Of a DNA stretch of 35,066 nt, positions 1 to 8,623 are shown one piece after another. The stretch is from an uncultured Opitutia bacterium (lineage in GTDB: Bacteria; Verrucomicrobiota; Verrucomicrobiia; Opitutales; Opitutaceae): NCBI GenBank assembly GCA_903872505.1, contig CAIQKV010000030.1:1-35066 (forward strand), written 5' to 3'. The translations under genes and the position numbers were made by a program. The notes beneath the pieces are model-generated. The model saw only the letters and a list, made by a program, of their open reading frames with translations. It searched no databases and was not told where the DNA came from. The stretch's first letter is position 1. Each line of letters opens with the position of its first letter.

Positions 1-1013
1 ATCTCGCCCAGCCCCTCGCGCAACTCCGGCGGAATGTAGTGCAATCCCAAAGCCAGAAATAAATCCGTCTCGTTTCTAACGTTTCTACTTTCCGTATTTT
101 TCTTCTTTGCCTTCAGCGTTTCCGCCTTTTCCTTCGCCGTCCCCTCGCCCTCCGCCGGCACCAACCCCCACTCGCTCAGACTCAGCCCGCGGCTGAGCGC
201 CCGCTGGCGCAGCTGGACATTGTGGTCCTTCGAGCCGGTAAAATGATGCAGCGCGTACACAAACTGCTCCGCCGGCACGATCCGAAGGTCCGCCTGCAGC
301 CCGCTCCCGAACCGCACGCTCGCCTTGGTCTCGCCCGACGCCGTGACCTCCTTCACGTCCGGCAGGCCGGTGAACCACGCCACCACCGGCGCCACGTCGC
401 TTGCGGCCACCAGAAAATCCAGGTCGCCCACCGTCTCCATCCCGCGCCGCAGGCTGCCCGCCGCCTCGGCCTGCGTCACCTGCGGGAGTTTCCGCAGGCC
501 CGCGACGATCGGCTCCGCAATCTCGGCGGCGTCCCACCAGAGATGCCGCTTCCCGTAGGCCTCGCGGTTCCGGATGCCGGCGAGAATCTTTTCCTGCGTC
601 TTCTCGCCGAACCCGCCCAACTCCGCCACTTTTCCCTCGTGGCACGCCTTGGTCAGTGCCGCGAGGTCCGCAATGCCGAGCTTCTCGTGCAGTGCGCGGA
701 TCTTTTTCGGGCCGAGCCCCGGAATCTGCAGCAGCTCCACCAGGCCCGGCTCGATCGAGGCCCGCAGCTTGGTCAGATAGTCCAGCCAGCCCGTCGTGTA
801 CAACTCGGTGATTTTCTGCGCCAGCGCCTCGCCGACGCCCTTCACCGAGTCGAGTTCGCCGGCGGCAACCAGCCGCGCCAACTCGGCCTCCTCGATGGTC
901 TCGATCACGCGCGCGCCGGTCTGGTAGGCGCGAACCTTGAACGGGTTCTCCCCCTTCAGCTCCAGCAGCGTGCCGATCTCCTCGAGCACATCGGCGATCT
1001 CGTTCTTGGTCAT
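1..1013 (-). CDS. polX: DNA polymerase family X (PolX), N-terminal part, runs off the left edge
   Basis: About 337 residues are visible; the 3' end lies outside the window. PolX fills short gaps during DNA repair in the cytoplasm. Three helix-hairpin-helix segments can be read: [10 protein letters not shown] near residue 59, [12 protein letters not shown] near 97 and [12 protein letters not shown] near 133. The nucleotidyltransferase signature GSLRR...ETVGDLDFL follows near 186-201, with the metal-binding Asp pair at about 197 and 199. The last visible stretch, [16 protein letters not shown], is the link to the C-terminal PHP phosphatase domain of bacterial PolX, so that domain should lie to the left. 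A lysine-rich insert precedes it. The ATG (complement of 1011-1013) gives the normal PolX N-terminus; no good Shine-Dalgarno is seen. Family certain, completeness unknown. Confidence 0.93.
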   Translation of the reverse strand, partial: MTKNEIADVLEEIGTLLELKGENPFKVRAYQTGARVIETIEEAELARLVAAGELDSVKGVGEALAQKITELYTTGWLDYLTKLRASIEPGLVELLQIPGLGPKKIRALHEKLGIADLAALTKACHEGKVAELGGFGEKTQEKILAGIRNREAYGKRHLWWDAAEIAEPIVAGLRKLPQVTQAEAAGSLRRGMETVGDLDFLVAASDVAPVVAWFTGLPDVKEVTASGETKASVRFGSGLQADLRIVPAEQFVYALHHFTGSKDHNVQLRQRALSRGLSLSEWGLVPAEGEGTAKEKAETLKAKKKNTESRNVRNETDLFLALGLHYIPPELREGLGE

Positions 1014-1119
1014 GGGCACGGCGCCAGCTTTGGGCGATCGGCGGCCGGCGCAAGTCCGGGCGCGCCGGCCGGGAAATTTCCCTTTTGAGTTTTGGCCCCC
1101 GCGCCGGAAGTCTCCCGGG

Positions 1120-2103
1120 ATGGTCGAGCCCCTCGGCGACATTACCCTCAAGTTCGGTGAGCGCGTCCAGGCCGCGGCCATCCGCGGACCCGACGAGGCC
1201 TGGCGGGCGCGGATCACCCGGCTGCTCGGCCACAAGGGCGACCCCTGGCACTGGCAGAACACCGAGTTGCTGACCTGCCATACCGGCGTGGAGGCCTGGT
1301 TTTACGTGCTGCATCGCGCCGGTGCGCCCTTCGCGCATATCATGACGGCGGAAACGGGCGGCGTGGGCATCTTCGGCCATGTCTGGACCGAGCCCGCCGA
1401 CCGCGGCCAGGGAGCCGCCGGTGCGCTGATGGAGCGGCAGATAGCGCACTTTCGCGCCCGCGGCGGCCGCGCGCTTTTTCTCAGCACCAGCCCGGACAAC
1501 CCCGCGTTCGCGCTCTACGCCCGGTACGGGTTTGCCGCCGTCGAGCCGCAGAGCGGGGCGATGGCTTGCGCCTTTCAAGGCATGGAGACCTTCGAAGCTG
1601 GGTACTTTGCCCCCGGGGAGGTGCACATCGAGCCCCTCGGCTGGCCGCACTGGCCGACCGCCCCGGCGCTGTTCATGGCGGATATTCCCGGCATCATCCG
1701 GTGCGCGCCGCTCGGGCTCATCGGCCGAAAATCACCCGAGGGCGCGTTGCTGCCGTGGATCCGGCAAAAATCCGCCGGGCAGGTGGTCGTCGCCGCCAAG
1801 CCCAATGGCGCCGTGGTCGGGCTCGCCGCCTGGGATCACGACTCCCTCTCGGCGGACTCCATCGGCGTCGACGTCTTCTGCCACCCGCATTTCTGGTCGC
1901 AGGCGGCGCCGCTGCTGGCCGCGGTCCTGGCCCGCGCGCCGCGATCGCGCCGCGTCGCCAGCGCCGACTCGGATTGCCCGGCCAAGCTGGCGGCGTTGCG
2001 CGCCGCCGGATTCCAGGTCGCCGCCACCTGGCCGCGCCGGCTCGCGGCCGATGCCGCCGCCACGCGTTTCGCCGACCTCGTCATGCTCGAGCACGGCGGC
2101 TGA
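1120..2103 (+). CDS. GNAT-family N-acetyltransferase, probably tandem
   Basis: 327 residues. The N-terminal half is a GNAT fold: the acetyl-CoA pyrophosphate loop reads [11 protein letters not shown] at about 94-104, followed by [19 protein letters not shown], the usual beta5-alpha4 region. The substrate cannot be told. From about residue 150 a second half ([13 protein letters not shown]...[18 protein letters not shown]...ALRAAGF) has the strand order of a second GNAT domain, but its CoA loop is degenerate, so I infer one active and one structural domain. The ATG at 1120 begins a typical N-terminus; the open frame continues upstream into low-quality sequence. It points away from polX and is probably transcribed alone or with the thioesterase 78 bp downstream. 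Confidence 0.8.
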   Translation: MVEPLGDITLKFGERVQAAAIRGPDEAWRARITRLLGHKGDPWHWQNTELLTCHTGVEAWFYVLHRAGAPFAHIMTAETGGVGIFGHVWTEPADRGQGAAGALMERQIAHFRARGGRALFLSTSPDNPAFALYARYGFAAVEPQSGAMACAFQGMETFEAGYFAPGEVHIEPLGWPHWPTAPALFMADIPGIIRCAPLGLIGRKSPEGALLPWIRQKSAGQVVVAAKPNGAVVGLAAWDHDSLSADSIGVDVFCHPHFWSQAAPLLAAVLARAPRSRRVASADSDCPAKLAALRAAGFQVAATWPRRLAADAAATRFADLVMLEHGG

Positions 2104-2136
2104 CACGCGTGAAATCCGCCCGGAAGCCGGCCGCCT

Positions 2137-2176
2137 TTCTCCCTTCACCTTTCGCCCTTCGCCCTTCACCCTTTCC
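2137..2176. repeat. Pyrimidine-rich simple repeat before the thioesterase start
   Basis: This is a run of TTCACC / TTCGCCC units (for example CCCTTCACCTTTCGCCCTTC) ending 5 bases before the ATG at 2182. The same vocabulary occurs as the arms of the inverted repeat at 26086-26186. It occupies most of the 78-bp space between the acetyltransferase and the thioesterase, leaving no Shine-Dalgarno. Confidence 0.6.
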
Positions 2177-2181
2177 GACCG

Positions 2182-2589
2182 ATGCCCTTCGCTTACCCGC
2201 GCACGATTCATTTTCCCGACACCGACGCGGCCGGCGTGGTGTTCTTCGCCAACTACCTCAGCATCTGCCACGAGGCGTACGAGGAGGCGCTGCACGCGGC
2301 CGGGATCGAGCTGAAGACGTTTTTCTCCGACACCGGCGTGATCATCCCGATCTCCAAGAGCGAGGCCGAGTATCTCCGCCCACTCGCGTGCGGGGACAAG
2401 CTGCGCGTGACGGTCGCGCCGGCGCTGCTCACGGAAAACTCCTTCGCGATCCGCTACGAGATCACGCGCCTCGGCGGCGGCGACAAGCTCGCCGCGCGGG
2501 TGCGCACCGAGCACGTCTGCACCTCCCGCCAGAAGAGCGGCCGCGTGCCGCTACCGCCCGCCCTTGCGGCCTGGGTCAGTGCCGGGTGA
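2182..2589 (+). CDS. menI: Hotdog-fold acyl-CoA thioesterase, probable 1,4-dihydroxy-2-naphthoyl-CoA hydrolase
   Basis: 135 residues, the usual size of a single hotdog domain. The N-terminal motif DTDAAGVVFFANYL carries the active-site Asp (residue 15) of the 4-hydroxybenzoyl-CoA thioesterase group. The following helix, CHEAYEEAL, and the strand PISKSEAEYLRPLACGD match the same fold. In that group the Slr0204-type enzymes release 1,4-dihydroxy-2-naphthoate from its CoA ester in menaquinone or phylloquinone synthesis. The link here rests on the facing menE and menC genes, so the menI name is inference; a general YbgC-like thioesterase is the alternative. No Shine-Dalgarno; the start follows a pyrimidine repeat. 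Confidence 0.75.
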   Translation: MPFAYPRTIHFPDTDAAGVVFFANYLSICHEAYEEALHAAGIELKTFFSDTGVIIPISKSEAEYLRPLACGDKLRVTVAPALLTENSFAIRYEITRLGGGDKLAARVRTEHVCTSRQKSGRVPLPPALAAWVSAG

Positions 2590-2614
2590 GCCGGTCGGGG
2601 TGAAACGCATTAAG

Positions 2615-2676
2615 TTGGAGCCGCGGCGCCCTCGCCGTGGATGGTGCATTTCGCGGCGAGGGCGCCGCATCTCCAA
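2615..2676. repeat. Long imperfect hairpin between convergent menI and menE
   Basis: The left arm 2615-2640 (TTGGAGCCGCGGCGCCCTCG...) pairs with 2652-2676 (...CGAGGGCGCCGCATCTCCAA), with about three mismatches over 25 bases and an 11-base loop. It sits in the 130-bp gap between two convergent genes, so it may end transcripts from both sides, but it has no U-tract. A second small hairpin (2684-2703) follows and belongs to another repeat family. Confidence 0.7.
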
Positions 2677-2683
2677 AACTCCA

Positions 2684-2703
2684 GCGCGTTAGGGGCAACG
2701 CGC
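2684..2703. repeat. GCGTTAGGG-type palindrome, copy 1
   Basis: AGCGCGTTAGGGGCAACGCG-type core, in which GCGTT pairs with AACGC. The core is nearly the same as that at 27147-27162, GCGTTAGGGATAACGC, 24 kb away, and both lie at the 3' end of genes. This suggests a REP-like dispersed family. Confidence 0.5.
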
Positions 2704-2719
2704 TCCACCTTTCACTCGG

Positions 2720-3862
2720 TTATTCCAGCGCCGCCAGCAGCGCCGCGCGGTTCAGCTTGCCCTGCGCGTTGCGCGGCCAGTCGGCGACCGCCACGTAGCG
2801 CTTCGGCCGCTTGAATGCCGCCAGTCCCGCCAGCGCCGCCTTCACCCGCGCCATGTCCGGTGTCCGCCCGCCTGCGTCGTGGCACGCCACGACCGCCTGC
2901 CCCCACTCCGGGTCTGGCACGCCCATCACCGCCACATCGCCAAACTCGCCGCTGGCGCGCAGCGCCGCCTCCACCTCCGCCGGCTGCACTTTTTTCCCGC
3001 CAGTGATGATCACCGTGTCGCGGCGCCCCAACACATGCAGGTGCCCGTGCTCATCCAGCCGGCCGAGGTCCTCGGTCGCGAATTCGCGGGCTGAATTCTC
3101 GTCGGGAAAATATCCGCGAAACACCGACCCGCCCGCGACCGTGATCACGCCCTCGCCAGCCACCGCGACGCGCGCATGCGGCAGCGCCGGGCCGCAGCTG
3201 CGCGCGCCAGCCAGAAATTCGGCGGGACGCAGCGCCGTCACCATCGCCGCCGTCTCGGTCAGGCCATAGCTCAGCGACACCGGCAGCTCCGCGCGCGCCG
3301 CCGCGTCCGACAGTTCCGGCCACACCGGGCCACCACCGACGAAGATCACCCGAAACCCGCGCAGCCACGCCACCGCCGCCGGCAACGCCAGCAGCCGCTG
3401 CAACTGCGTCGGCACCAGCGAAAGCACCCAGCTTGCCCTCCGAAGCTTCAGCAAAGGAGGGCTTCCACTTTCCAATTTTTTCCAATCCCACGCCACATGC
3501 TCGCCACCCGTCGCGGCGCAGCGCACCCGCGCCATCAGACCGCTGACGTGATGCGCGGGCAGCACGCCGACGGCATTCACGCGCTCGAGCCCGAAGTGCG
3601 CGCAGAAACCCTCCACCGCCGCCGTCAGCGTGCGCTCGTCGTGACGCGCGAACCGCACGCCCCCGCCCGATCCGCCCGTCGGCACGCACAGCCAGCCGGT
3701 CGCAATTTTCGAGTTTCGATTTTCGATTTTCGATTCCTGCAGCGCCGCGACCTTCTCCCGCTCCACCGCGCCCCAGGCCGGGTCGCACAGGAACGTGAAG
3801 CCGCCGCACTCCTCCGCGCAGCCGGTGGCCTGGAGCAGTTGGGTCAGCCCAGCGCGTTCCAT
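2720..3862 (-). CDS. menE: o-Succinylbenzoate-CoA ligase (MenE), short form
   Basis: 380 residues, shorter than common MenE proteins (about 450-490). It activates o-succinylbenzoate with ATP and CoA in menaquinone synthesis. Adenylate-forming motifs are seen: PTGGSGGGVRF (P-loop A3 variant) at 61-71, SYGLTETAAMVTAL at 198-211, a GRRDTVIITGGKKVQPAEVE hinge and the C-terminal PRNAQGKLNR with the catalytic lysine. The ATG at 3862 overlaps the end of menC by 19 bp, which implies coupling. Two palindromic repeats lie inside the gene and are read in frame: residues 42-53 (ESKIENRNSKI) come from a TTTTCGA repeat, and residues about 133-143 (SPPLLKLRRA) from a CCCTCC...GGAGGG palindrome. All ligase motifs remain, so the gene is probably active. 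Confidence 0.9.
   Translation of the reverse strand: MERAGLTQLLQATGCAEECGGFTFLCDPAWGAVEREKVAALQESKIENRNSKIATGWLCVPTGGSGGGVRFARHDERTLTAAVEGFCAHFGLERVNAVGVLPAHHVSGLMARVRCAATGGEHVAWDWKKLESGSPPLLKLRRASWVLSLVPTQLQRLLALPAAVAWLRGFRVIFVGGGPVWPELSDAAARAELPVSLSYGLTETAAMVTALRPAEFLAGARSCGPALPHARVAVAGEGVITVAGGSVFRGYFPDENSAREFATEDLGRLDEHGHLHVLGRRDTVIITGGKKVQPAEVEAALRASGEFGDVAVMGVPDPEWGQAVVACHDAGGRTPDMARVKAALAGLAAFKRPKRYVAVADWPRNAQGKLNRAALLAALE
3435..3462. repeat. CCCTCC/GGAGGG palindrome inside menE
   Basis: GCCCTCC (3435-3441) pairs with GGAGGGC (3456-3462), and the loop contains GAAGCTTC. Read in another frame it gives the phrase PSFAEASEGK, which from memory recurs as a spurious peptide in many bacterial genomes that carry this kind of intergenic palindrome. 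Here it lies in coding sequence and keeps the menE frame. Confidence 0.6.
3703..3736. repeat. TTTTCGA simple repeat inside menE
   Basis: Tandem ATTTTCG/GTTTCG units, 34 bases, nearly identical to 25100-25133 in the spacer before the sugar isomerase gene. AT content is far above the neighbouring menE codons. On the menE strand it encodes ESKIENRNSKI without breaking the frame. Confidence 0.75.
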
Positions 3863-4872
3863 AAAACCTCCGGGTTGATCCGGGCGACATCCTCCCAGTG
3901 CAGGAACGGCCCCGTGTACGGGCCGTCGAAGCGGCCGTCGACAAACAGCGGCCACACGCCGAACCCCAGCGCGCGCGGCTCGCCCGGCCAGGCAAAGGCC
4001 GCCCGCAGCGCCGCCTGCGCGCCCACCCGCGTCTCCAGCGCCGAGGAAAACACTACCGCGGCCTTCGCCAGCGCGAGCCGCGCGAGCGTCGCTTTCGCAT
4101 CGCCCAGCAGCGCCGGCTTCACGACAAACACCCCCGGCCAGCCGGCCCTCAGCCAGCGCTCCACCGCGCCTTCGCCGTTGAGCGACTCATCCAGCGCCAG
4201 CGGCGTCGGGTAGTCCCCCGCCAGCCCCAGCAGCAGATCGTCAACTTTGCGGGCCTGCGCCGCGCTGTCCGTCGGCTGCGCGAGGCACGGCTGCTCGACA
4301 AACTCCACCGGCCGGTCCGCGCAGCGTTCGAGCCAGCGCTCCGCCTGCCGCCGGTCCCACGCGCCGTTGGCGTCCAGCCGCAGCTTCGCGCCGCCGGGCA
4401 GCGCGCCACAGACGTCGTCCAGCAGGCCCAGTTCATCCTTCGCGTCGCCGACGCCGACCTTCCACTTGAAAACCCGGAAACCCGCCTCGGCCTTCGCCGC
4501 AATCTGCGTCAGCGCCGCGCGCCCGACCGGCAGCAGCGCCGCCATGCCCAAGTGCGGGTGCGCCGGAGTCAGTTTGGCGTGGTCCGTGCGGGCCGCGGCC
4601 AGCGCATTCCGCAGGCAGACCAGCCGCGCCGGCAGCGCGTCCAGCCGGGCGTCATCCACGATTTCCCCGAGGTCGCGGCAGGCCGCCACCGCCTCGTCCA
4701 CAGTCTCGGTGCCGAACCACGGGATCGGCGCGGCCTCGCCGTAGCCGGTCACTCCCGCCGCATTCGCCAGTTGCACCAGCAAACCCTCCCGCTCCGCCCA
4801 CCGGCCATGCGCCGTGCGCAGGGGCGCGCGGAACGGCAGGCGGTAACGGCGGAACTGCAGGCGGTAGGACAC
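3844..4872 (-). CDS. menC: o-Succinylbenzoate synthase (MenC)
   Basis: 342 residues, enolase superfamily. It dehydrates SHCHC to o-succinylbenzoate, the step before MenE. Active-site residues are in order: Lys136/Lys138 (FKWKVG), metal ligands Asp167 (LDANGAW), Glu193 (VEQP) and Asp228 (LALDES), and the base Lys252 (VVKPALLG). The N-terminal capping segment RAPLRTAHG is present. Its last 19 bp are shared with the start of menE. The start at 4872 is 81 bp from the divergent guaB start, so the two genes share an upstream region. Confidence 0.93.
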   Translation of the reverse strand: MSYRLQFRRYRLPFRAPLRTAHGRWAEREGLLVQLANAAGVTGYGEAAPIPWFGTETVDEAVAACRDLGEIVDDARLDALPARLVCLRNALAAARTDHAKLTPAHPHLGMAALLPVGRAALTQIAAKAEAGFRVFKWKVGVGDAKDELGLLDDVCGALPGGAKLRLDANGAWDRRQAERWLERCADRPVEFVEQPCLAQPTDSAAQARKVDDLLLGLAGDYPTPLALDESLNGEGAVERWLRAGWPGVFVVKPALLGDAKATLARLALAKAAVVFSSALETRVGAQAALRAAFAWPGEPRALGFGVWPLFVDGRFDGPYTGPFLHWEDVARINPEVLWNALG

Positions 4873-4953
4873 GCCACCAAGTCACACGCCCCCGCGTCCG
4901 GGCGCAAACCTGAGTTTCTGTTTGCGCTCGGCGCGGAGGGCCTTACTGCGTTC

Positions 4954-6573
4954 ATGGCAACCATGACCAAGGTTGCCACGCCCGCCCGCTCCGCCGCCGC
5001 CAGCCTGCCCGCCAAGGCCCCGGCCGGAGCCGATGCCGAGTTCTACCTGCCGGCCGACGCTTTTTTCCGCGCCAGCCTCCCGACCGCGCTCACGTTCGAC
5101 GACGTGTCGCTCGCCACCCTCTACTCGGAGATCCTGCCGAAGGATGCCGACACCGCGACCGCGCTCTCCGACGCGCTCCGCCTGCACATCCCGGTGATCT
5201 CGTCGGACATGGATACCGTCACCGAGTCGCGCATGGCCATCGCCATGGCGCTCAACGGCGGGCTCGGCCTCATCCACTACAACATGCCGGCCAAGGAGCA
5301 GGTGAAGGAGGTCGCCCGTGTGAAGCGCCACATCCACGGGCTGATCCAGGACCCGATCACCGTCACGCCCACCCAGCTCATCGGCGAGGTCCTCGCCATG
5401 ATCGTGGCCAAGCGATTCGCCTTCTCGACCTTCCCGGTCGTGGACGCCGCAGGCAAGCTCACCGGCCTCCTCTCGGGTAATGTCGTCAAGGACCGCTACA
5501 AGACGAAGAAGGTCTCCGAGGTCATGACCCCGCGCGCGCAACTCATCACCGAGAAGGAGTCCGCCGTCGCCAAGGACCCGATCCAGGCCGCCGACCGTTT
5601 CTTCTCCGCCCATGTCGGCCTGAACAAGATGCTCGTCGTCGACCCCGCCGGCCGCCTCCGCGGGCTCGTCACCATCTCCGACGTCGAGAAGATCACCAGC
5701 GAGGCCAAGTCGCACCGCAAACCGGCCCGCGATTCGCAGTTCCGCCTCGTCGTCGGCGCCGCGCTCTCCCCCATCCGCAAGCCCGATGGCACCCTCGACC
5801 GCGCGCAGATCCTCGAGCACGTCGGCCACCTCGTCGCCGAGCACATCGACACCGTCGCGGTCTCGACCGCCCACGGGCACACCTCCGGCGTCGGCGAGAT
5901 CGTTAAGCTTGTCCGCGGCGCCTTCCCGGACCTCACGCTCATCGCCGGCAACGTCACCAGCGCCGCCGGCGTGGCCTTCCTCGCCGACTGCGGCGCCAAC
6001 GCCATCAAGGTCGGCCAGGGCCCGGGCTCGATCTGCACCACGCGCATCGTCGCCGGCGTCGGCATTCCCCAGCTCACCGCCCTCTACGTCGCCGGCCTCG
6101 CCGCGAAAAAGAAGGGCGTCCGGCTCATCGCCGACGGCGGCATCTCGAAGTCCGGCGACATCGTCAAGGCGCTCACGCTCGCCGACGCCGTCATCTGCGG
6201 CGGCCTGCTCGCCGGCTGCCGCGAGGCGCCGGGCGAGATCATGGAAATCAGCGGCAAGGTCTACAAACAGTACCGCGGCATGGGCAGCCACGCCGCCATG
6301 AAGGCCGGCTCCGCCAGCCGCTACGGCCACGACAAGGCCGACCAGACCCGCAAGGCCGCCGCCGAGGGCATCGAGGCGCTCAAGGAGGTCTCCGGCTCGG
6401 TGGACGAGGTGCTGGCCAACCTGATCGGCGGCGTGCAGTCCGGCATGGGCTACCTCGGCGCCGCCAATCTCACCGAACTTCGCGCCAAGGCCTGCTACGT
6501 CCAAGTCAGCGCCGCCGGCCAGAAGGAAGCGGCGCCCCACGACGTGATCGAGGTCGCCACCCGCAAGGGATGA
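4954..6573 (+). CDS. guaB: Inosine-5'-monophosphate dehydrogenase, divergent
   Basis: 539 residues. It oxidises IMP to XMP with NAD+, the committed step to GMP. The catalytic loop GPGSICTTR holds Cys361 and Thr363; DGGISKSGD (394-402) and YRGMGS (440-445) bind IMP; the flap pair Arg456-Tyr457 is present. Two CBS modules lie at about 133-250 (DPITVTP..., [11 protein letters not shown]). Some positions are unusual: [10 protein letters not shown] at 303-312 has Ser304 where IMPDHs normally have Asp (DTAHGH), SSDMDTVTE replaces SAAMDTVTE, and the usual EGxxGxVPYKG reads [14 protein letters not shown] 4954 is chosen over 4963 because GGAGG at 4935-4939 is at a usable, slightly long distance. It is divergent from menC. 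Confidence 0.93.
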   Translation: MATMTKVATPARSAAASLPAKAPAGADAEFYLPADAFFRASLPTALTFDDVSLATLYSEILPKDADTATALSDALRLHIPVISSDMDTVTESRMAIAMALNGGLGLIHYNMPAKEQVKEVARVKRHIHGLIQDPITVTPTQLIGEVLAMIVAKRFAFSTFPVVDAAGKLTGLLSGNVVKDRYKTKKVSEVMTPRAQLITEKESAVAKDPIQAADRFFSAHVGLNKMLVVDPAGRLRGLVTISDVEKITSEAKSHRKPARDSQFRLVVGAALSPIRKPDGTLDRAQILEHVGHLVAEHIDTVAVSTAHGHTSGVGEIVKLVRGAFPDLTLIAGNVTSAAGVAFLADCGANAIKVGQGPGSICTTRIVAGVGIPQLTALYVAGLAAKKKGVRLIADGGISKSGDIVKALTLADAVICGGLLAGCREAPGEIMEISGKVYKQYRGMGSHAAMKAGSASRYGHDKADQTRKAAAEGIEALKEVSGSVDEVLANLIGGVQSGMGYLGAANLTELRAKACYVQVSAAGQKEAAPHDVIEVATRKG

Positions 6574-6585
6574 GTCGCCATGTCC

Positions 6586-6638
6586 CGGGTCATCCGACCC
6601 GTGATCCGCAAACCGCGCCACGGGTCAGGAGACCCGTG
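6586..6638. repeat. Two tandem hairpins downstream of guaB
   Basis: CGGGTC-ATCC-GACCCG (6586-6601) is followed by CACGGGTC-AGGA-GACCCGTG (6619-6638). Both share the CGGGTC/GACCCG core, as if duplicated. Neither has a T-tract, so factor-independent termination is uncertain. The rest of the 177-bp gap to the next gene shows nothing else I can name. Confidence 0.6.
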
Positions 6639-6750
6639 CCACCTCCGGGCCGTTGGACCACGCGATTTGCCTAGCGCCTCCCGCGAATTGGCATTTACTG
6701 GTGCGTAATGGTCCCGGCACCAGCCAGGCCCGTCCCAATTTTTTCCGCAC

Positions 6751-7404
6751 ATGAGGAAACATTCCCTTGGTCCCACCGTCTCATCCGGGGTGAACTGCCC
6801 CAGATTCTGCTCCCGGGTGGTGCTTGCGCTGGCGCTCAGCCTGATCCCGCTCCGCGGCCTCGCCACGACGGTGGTGGCGCCGGAATTCGATTCGCTCGTC
6901 GCCCAGGCCGATTACGTCGTCCGCGGAACTGTCACGGCCGTCAGCGCCGAGTGGCGCAATGACGCCAACGGCAAGCACATCATCTCCAAGGTGAATTTTG
7001 ACGTGCGCGAGGTGATCAAGGGCACGCCGCCCTCGCCGCTCGTGCTGGAGATGCTCGGCGGGCGCATCGGCAAGTACCGGATGGTCGTCGATGGCACGCC
7101 CAACTTCATCATCGGCGAGGAATCGATCCTCTTTGTCCACGGCAATGGCCGGCAGTTTTTCCCGCTGGTCGCCCTCATGTACGGCATGTACCCGATCACG
7201 CTCGACACCGCCTCGGGCCAGCGGCTGGTCCACCGCAGCAACGGCAGCCCGTTGTACGACGTGAAGGATGTGTCCCGGCCGATGACCGCCGCCAACGCCC
7301 TCGGGCAAGGGGCCGCCCGGCCGCTCACGCCGGCGGAATTTGCCGGTCAGATCCGGGCGTCCGTTTCCACTCACCCGGTTTCGCCCCCCGCCAATGCCAA
7401 CTAG
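6751..7404 (+). CDS. Secreted protein of unknown function, partner of the matrixin
   Basis: 217 residues. A signal peptide is clear: a basic N-terminus, hydrophobic VVLALALSLIPL at about 23-34 and a likely cut after GLA near 38. The mature part starts with APEFDSLVAQADYVVRG and then TVTAVSAEW...KVNFDVREVIKG, a beta-rich pattern common in exported proteins that sit beside matrixin proteases. I know no tested function. GEESILFVHGNG and a glycine/aromatic-rich middle follow. No GlyGly tail and no lipobox are seen. Its last 11 bases overlap the start of the metalloprotease, so the two are probably translated together. A chaperone, inhibitor or substrate of the protease are possible roles, all inference. 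Confidence 0.75.
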   Translation: MRKHSLGPTVSSGVNCPRFCSRVVLALALSLIPLRGLATTVVAPEFDSLVAQADYVVRGTVTAVSAEWRNDANGKHIISKVNFDVREVIKGTPPSPLVLEMLGGRIGKYRMVVDGTPNFIIGEESILFVHGNGRQFFPLVALMYGMYPITLDTASGQRLVHRSNGSPLYDVKDVSRPMTAANALGQGAARPLTPAEFAGQIRASVSTHPVSPPANAN

Positions 7405-8623
7405 CTCCACCCGGTTGCTGGTCAGCGGGATTGCCGGCCTCGCGGTCATCGCGCTCGCCTGCGGCTTCACCTTCATCACCAACGACACGACCCACCTGCC
7501 CCTCAAATGGCCGCCGGGCACGATCCCGATGCGGATCATGGTGGACAACACCACCGTCCTGAGCGACGGGAACACGCAGGCCACGACCATCCAGGCCGCC
7601 ATGCAGGATTCCACGCGGGGCTGGAATCACTACCTGGGCGATGCCCAGTTCACCCAGGTCATCATGGCCGCGGGCAGCGGCGCCGACGGGAATTCGATCA
7701 ATGAGATCTTTTTCTCCAGTTCGCCCTACGGCAAGTCGTGGGACACCAACACCCTGGCGGTCACGACCGACTGGTACGTGAACAACCGGCGGGTGGAGGC
7801 GGACATCATTTTCAACACGGCCAAGAGCTGGGACTCGTACCGCGGCGCCCTGCGCGCGGCGACCGACATCCAGCGCGTGGCGTCCCACGAGCTGGGCCAC
7901 GTGCTTGGCCTGGATCATCCGGATGAGGCCGGCCAGACGGTGTCCGCCATCATGAACAGCCATGTGAGCGCGATTGATGCCCCCACCGCCGACGACATCT
8001 CCGGGGCGCAGAGCCTCTACGGCCCGCCGGGCGGGCAGCCCAACGACAATTTCGCGGCGGCCACCACCATCACGCTTTCCGGCAACGCCGCCACCGTGAC
8101 CGGCTTCAACAACAACGCCACGAAGGAAGCCGGCGAGCCGAGCCATGCGGGCAACAGCGGCGGCCGCTCCGTCTGGTGGAAGTGGACGGCACCGTCGGGC
8201 GGCCCCGTCACCCTGACGACCCAGGGCAGTGTCTTTGACACGCTGCTCGGGGTTTACGTCGGCTCCGCGGTCAGTTCCCTGACCACGATTACGTCGGGCG
8301 ACGACGTCCAGCCGGGGGTCATCCAGTACAGCTCGGTCACGTTCACCGCCACCGGTGGCGTCCCGTATTATTTCGCCGTGGATGGGTTCAATGCCAATGA
8401 CGGCAAGGGCGCGGACACCGGCGCGGTCACGCTCAATCTAACGTTCACCAGCACGGGGACCACGACCACGACGACCTCCAGCACAAGCACGACCAGCACC
8501 ATTCCGGGCGCACCGGCGCCGTCGGGCGGCGGGGGCGGAGGCGGCGGCGCGCCGAGCGTTTGGTTTTTCGGCGCCTTAAGCCTGCTTGCTTGGGCGCGTC
8601 GAATGAGGCCCAAGAAGGGATGA
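7394..8623 (+). CDS. Secreted matrixin-type zinc metalloprotease with GlyGly-CTERM-like tail
   Basis: 409 residues. Order: signal peptide (about 1-23), matrixin catalytic domain, PPC-like beta domain, linker, sorting tail. The zinc site HELGHVLGLDH gives His165, Glu166, His169 and His175, and the Met-turn is SAIMNS (Met187). Residues about 215-350 (PNDNFAAATTI, GRSVWWKWTAP, SVFDTLLGVYVG) match the PPC-like domain found on many secreted bacterial proteins. Then comes a Thr/Ser-rich linker (352-369), SGGGGGGGGAPS, a short membrane segment VWFFGALSLLAW and a basic end ARRMRPKKG, the layout of GlyGly-CTERM signals cut by rhombosortase. The stop overlaps the next gene's ATG (ATGA at 8620). The protein is expected to be exported, then cleaved in its tail and released or surface-linked. 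Confidence 0.88.
   Translation: MPTSSTRLLVSGIAGLAVIALACGFTFITNDTTHLPLKWPPGTIPMRIMVDNTTVLSDGNTQATTIQAAMQDSTRGWNHYLGDAQFTQVIMAAGSGADGNSINEIFFSSSPYGKSWDTNTLAVTTDWYVNNRRVEADIIFNTAKSWDSYRGALRAATDIQRVASHELGHVLGLDHPDEAGQTVSAIMNSHVSAIDAPTADDISGAQSLYGPPGGQPNDNFAAATTITLSGNAATVTGFNNNATKEAGEPSHAGNSGGRSVWWKWTAPSGGPVTLTTQGSVFDTLLGVYVGSAVSSLTTITSGDDVQPGVIQYSSVTFTATGGVPYYFAVDGFNANDGKGADTGAVTLNLTFTSTGTTTTTTSSTSTTSTIPGAPAPSGGGGGGGGAPSVWFFGALSLLAWARRMRPKKG

Noticed and set aside
4882..6621. Long open frame on the minus strand opposite guaB
   Set aside because: It is antisense to a clear IMP dehydrogenase; its Asp/Gly/Val/Arg-rich translation is the usual mirror of GC-rich codons and has no family motif.
7413..7470. 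Lipoprotein signal at the start of the metalloprotease (AVIALAC)
   Set aside because: The residue at -3 to the Cys is Ala and -2 is Leu, a poor lipobox; an ordinary signal peptide plus C-terminal tail fits better.
8518..8550. Glycine-rich tract as an assembly or low-complexity artefact
   Set aside because: It lies exactly where a GlyGly-CTERM tail should be, between a Thr/Ser linker and a membrane helix with basic end, and the frame continues to a proper stop.
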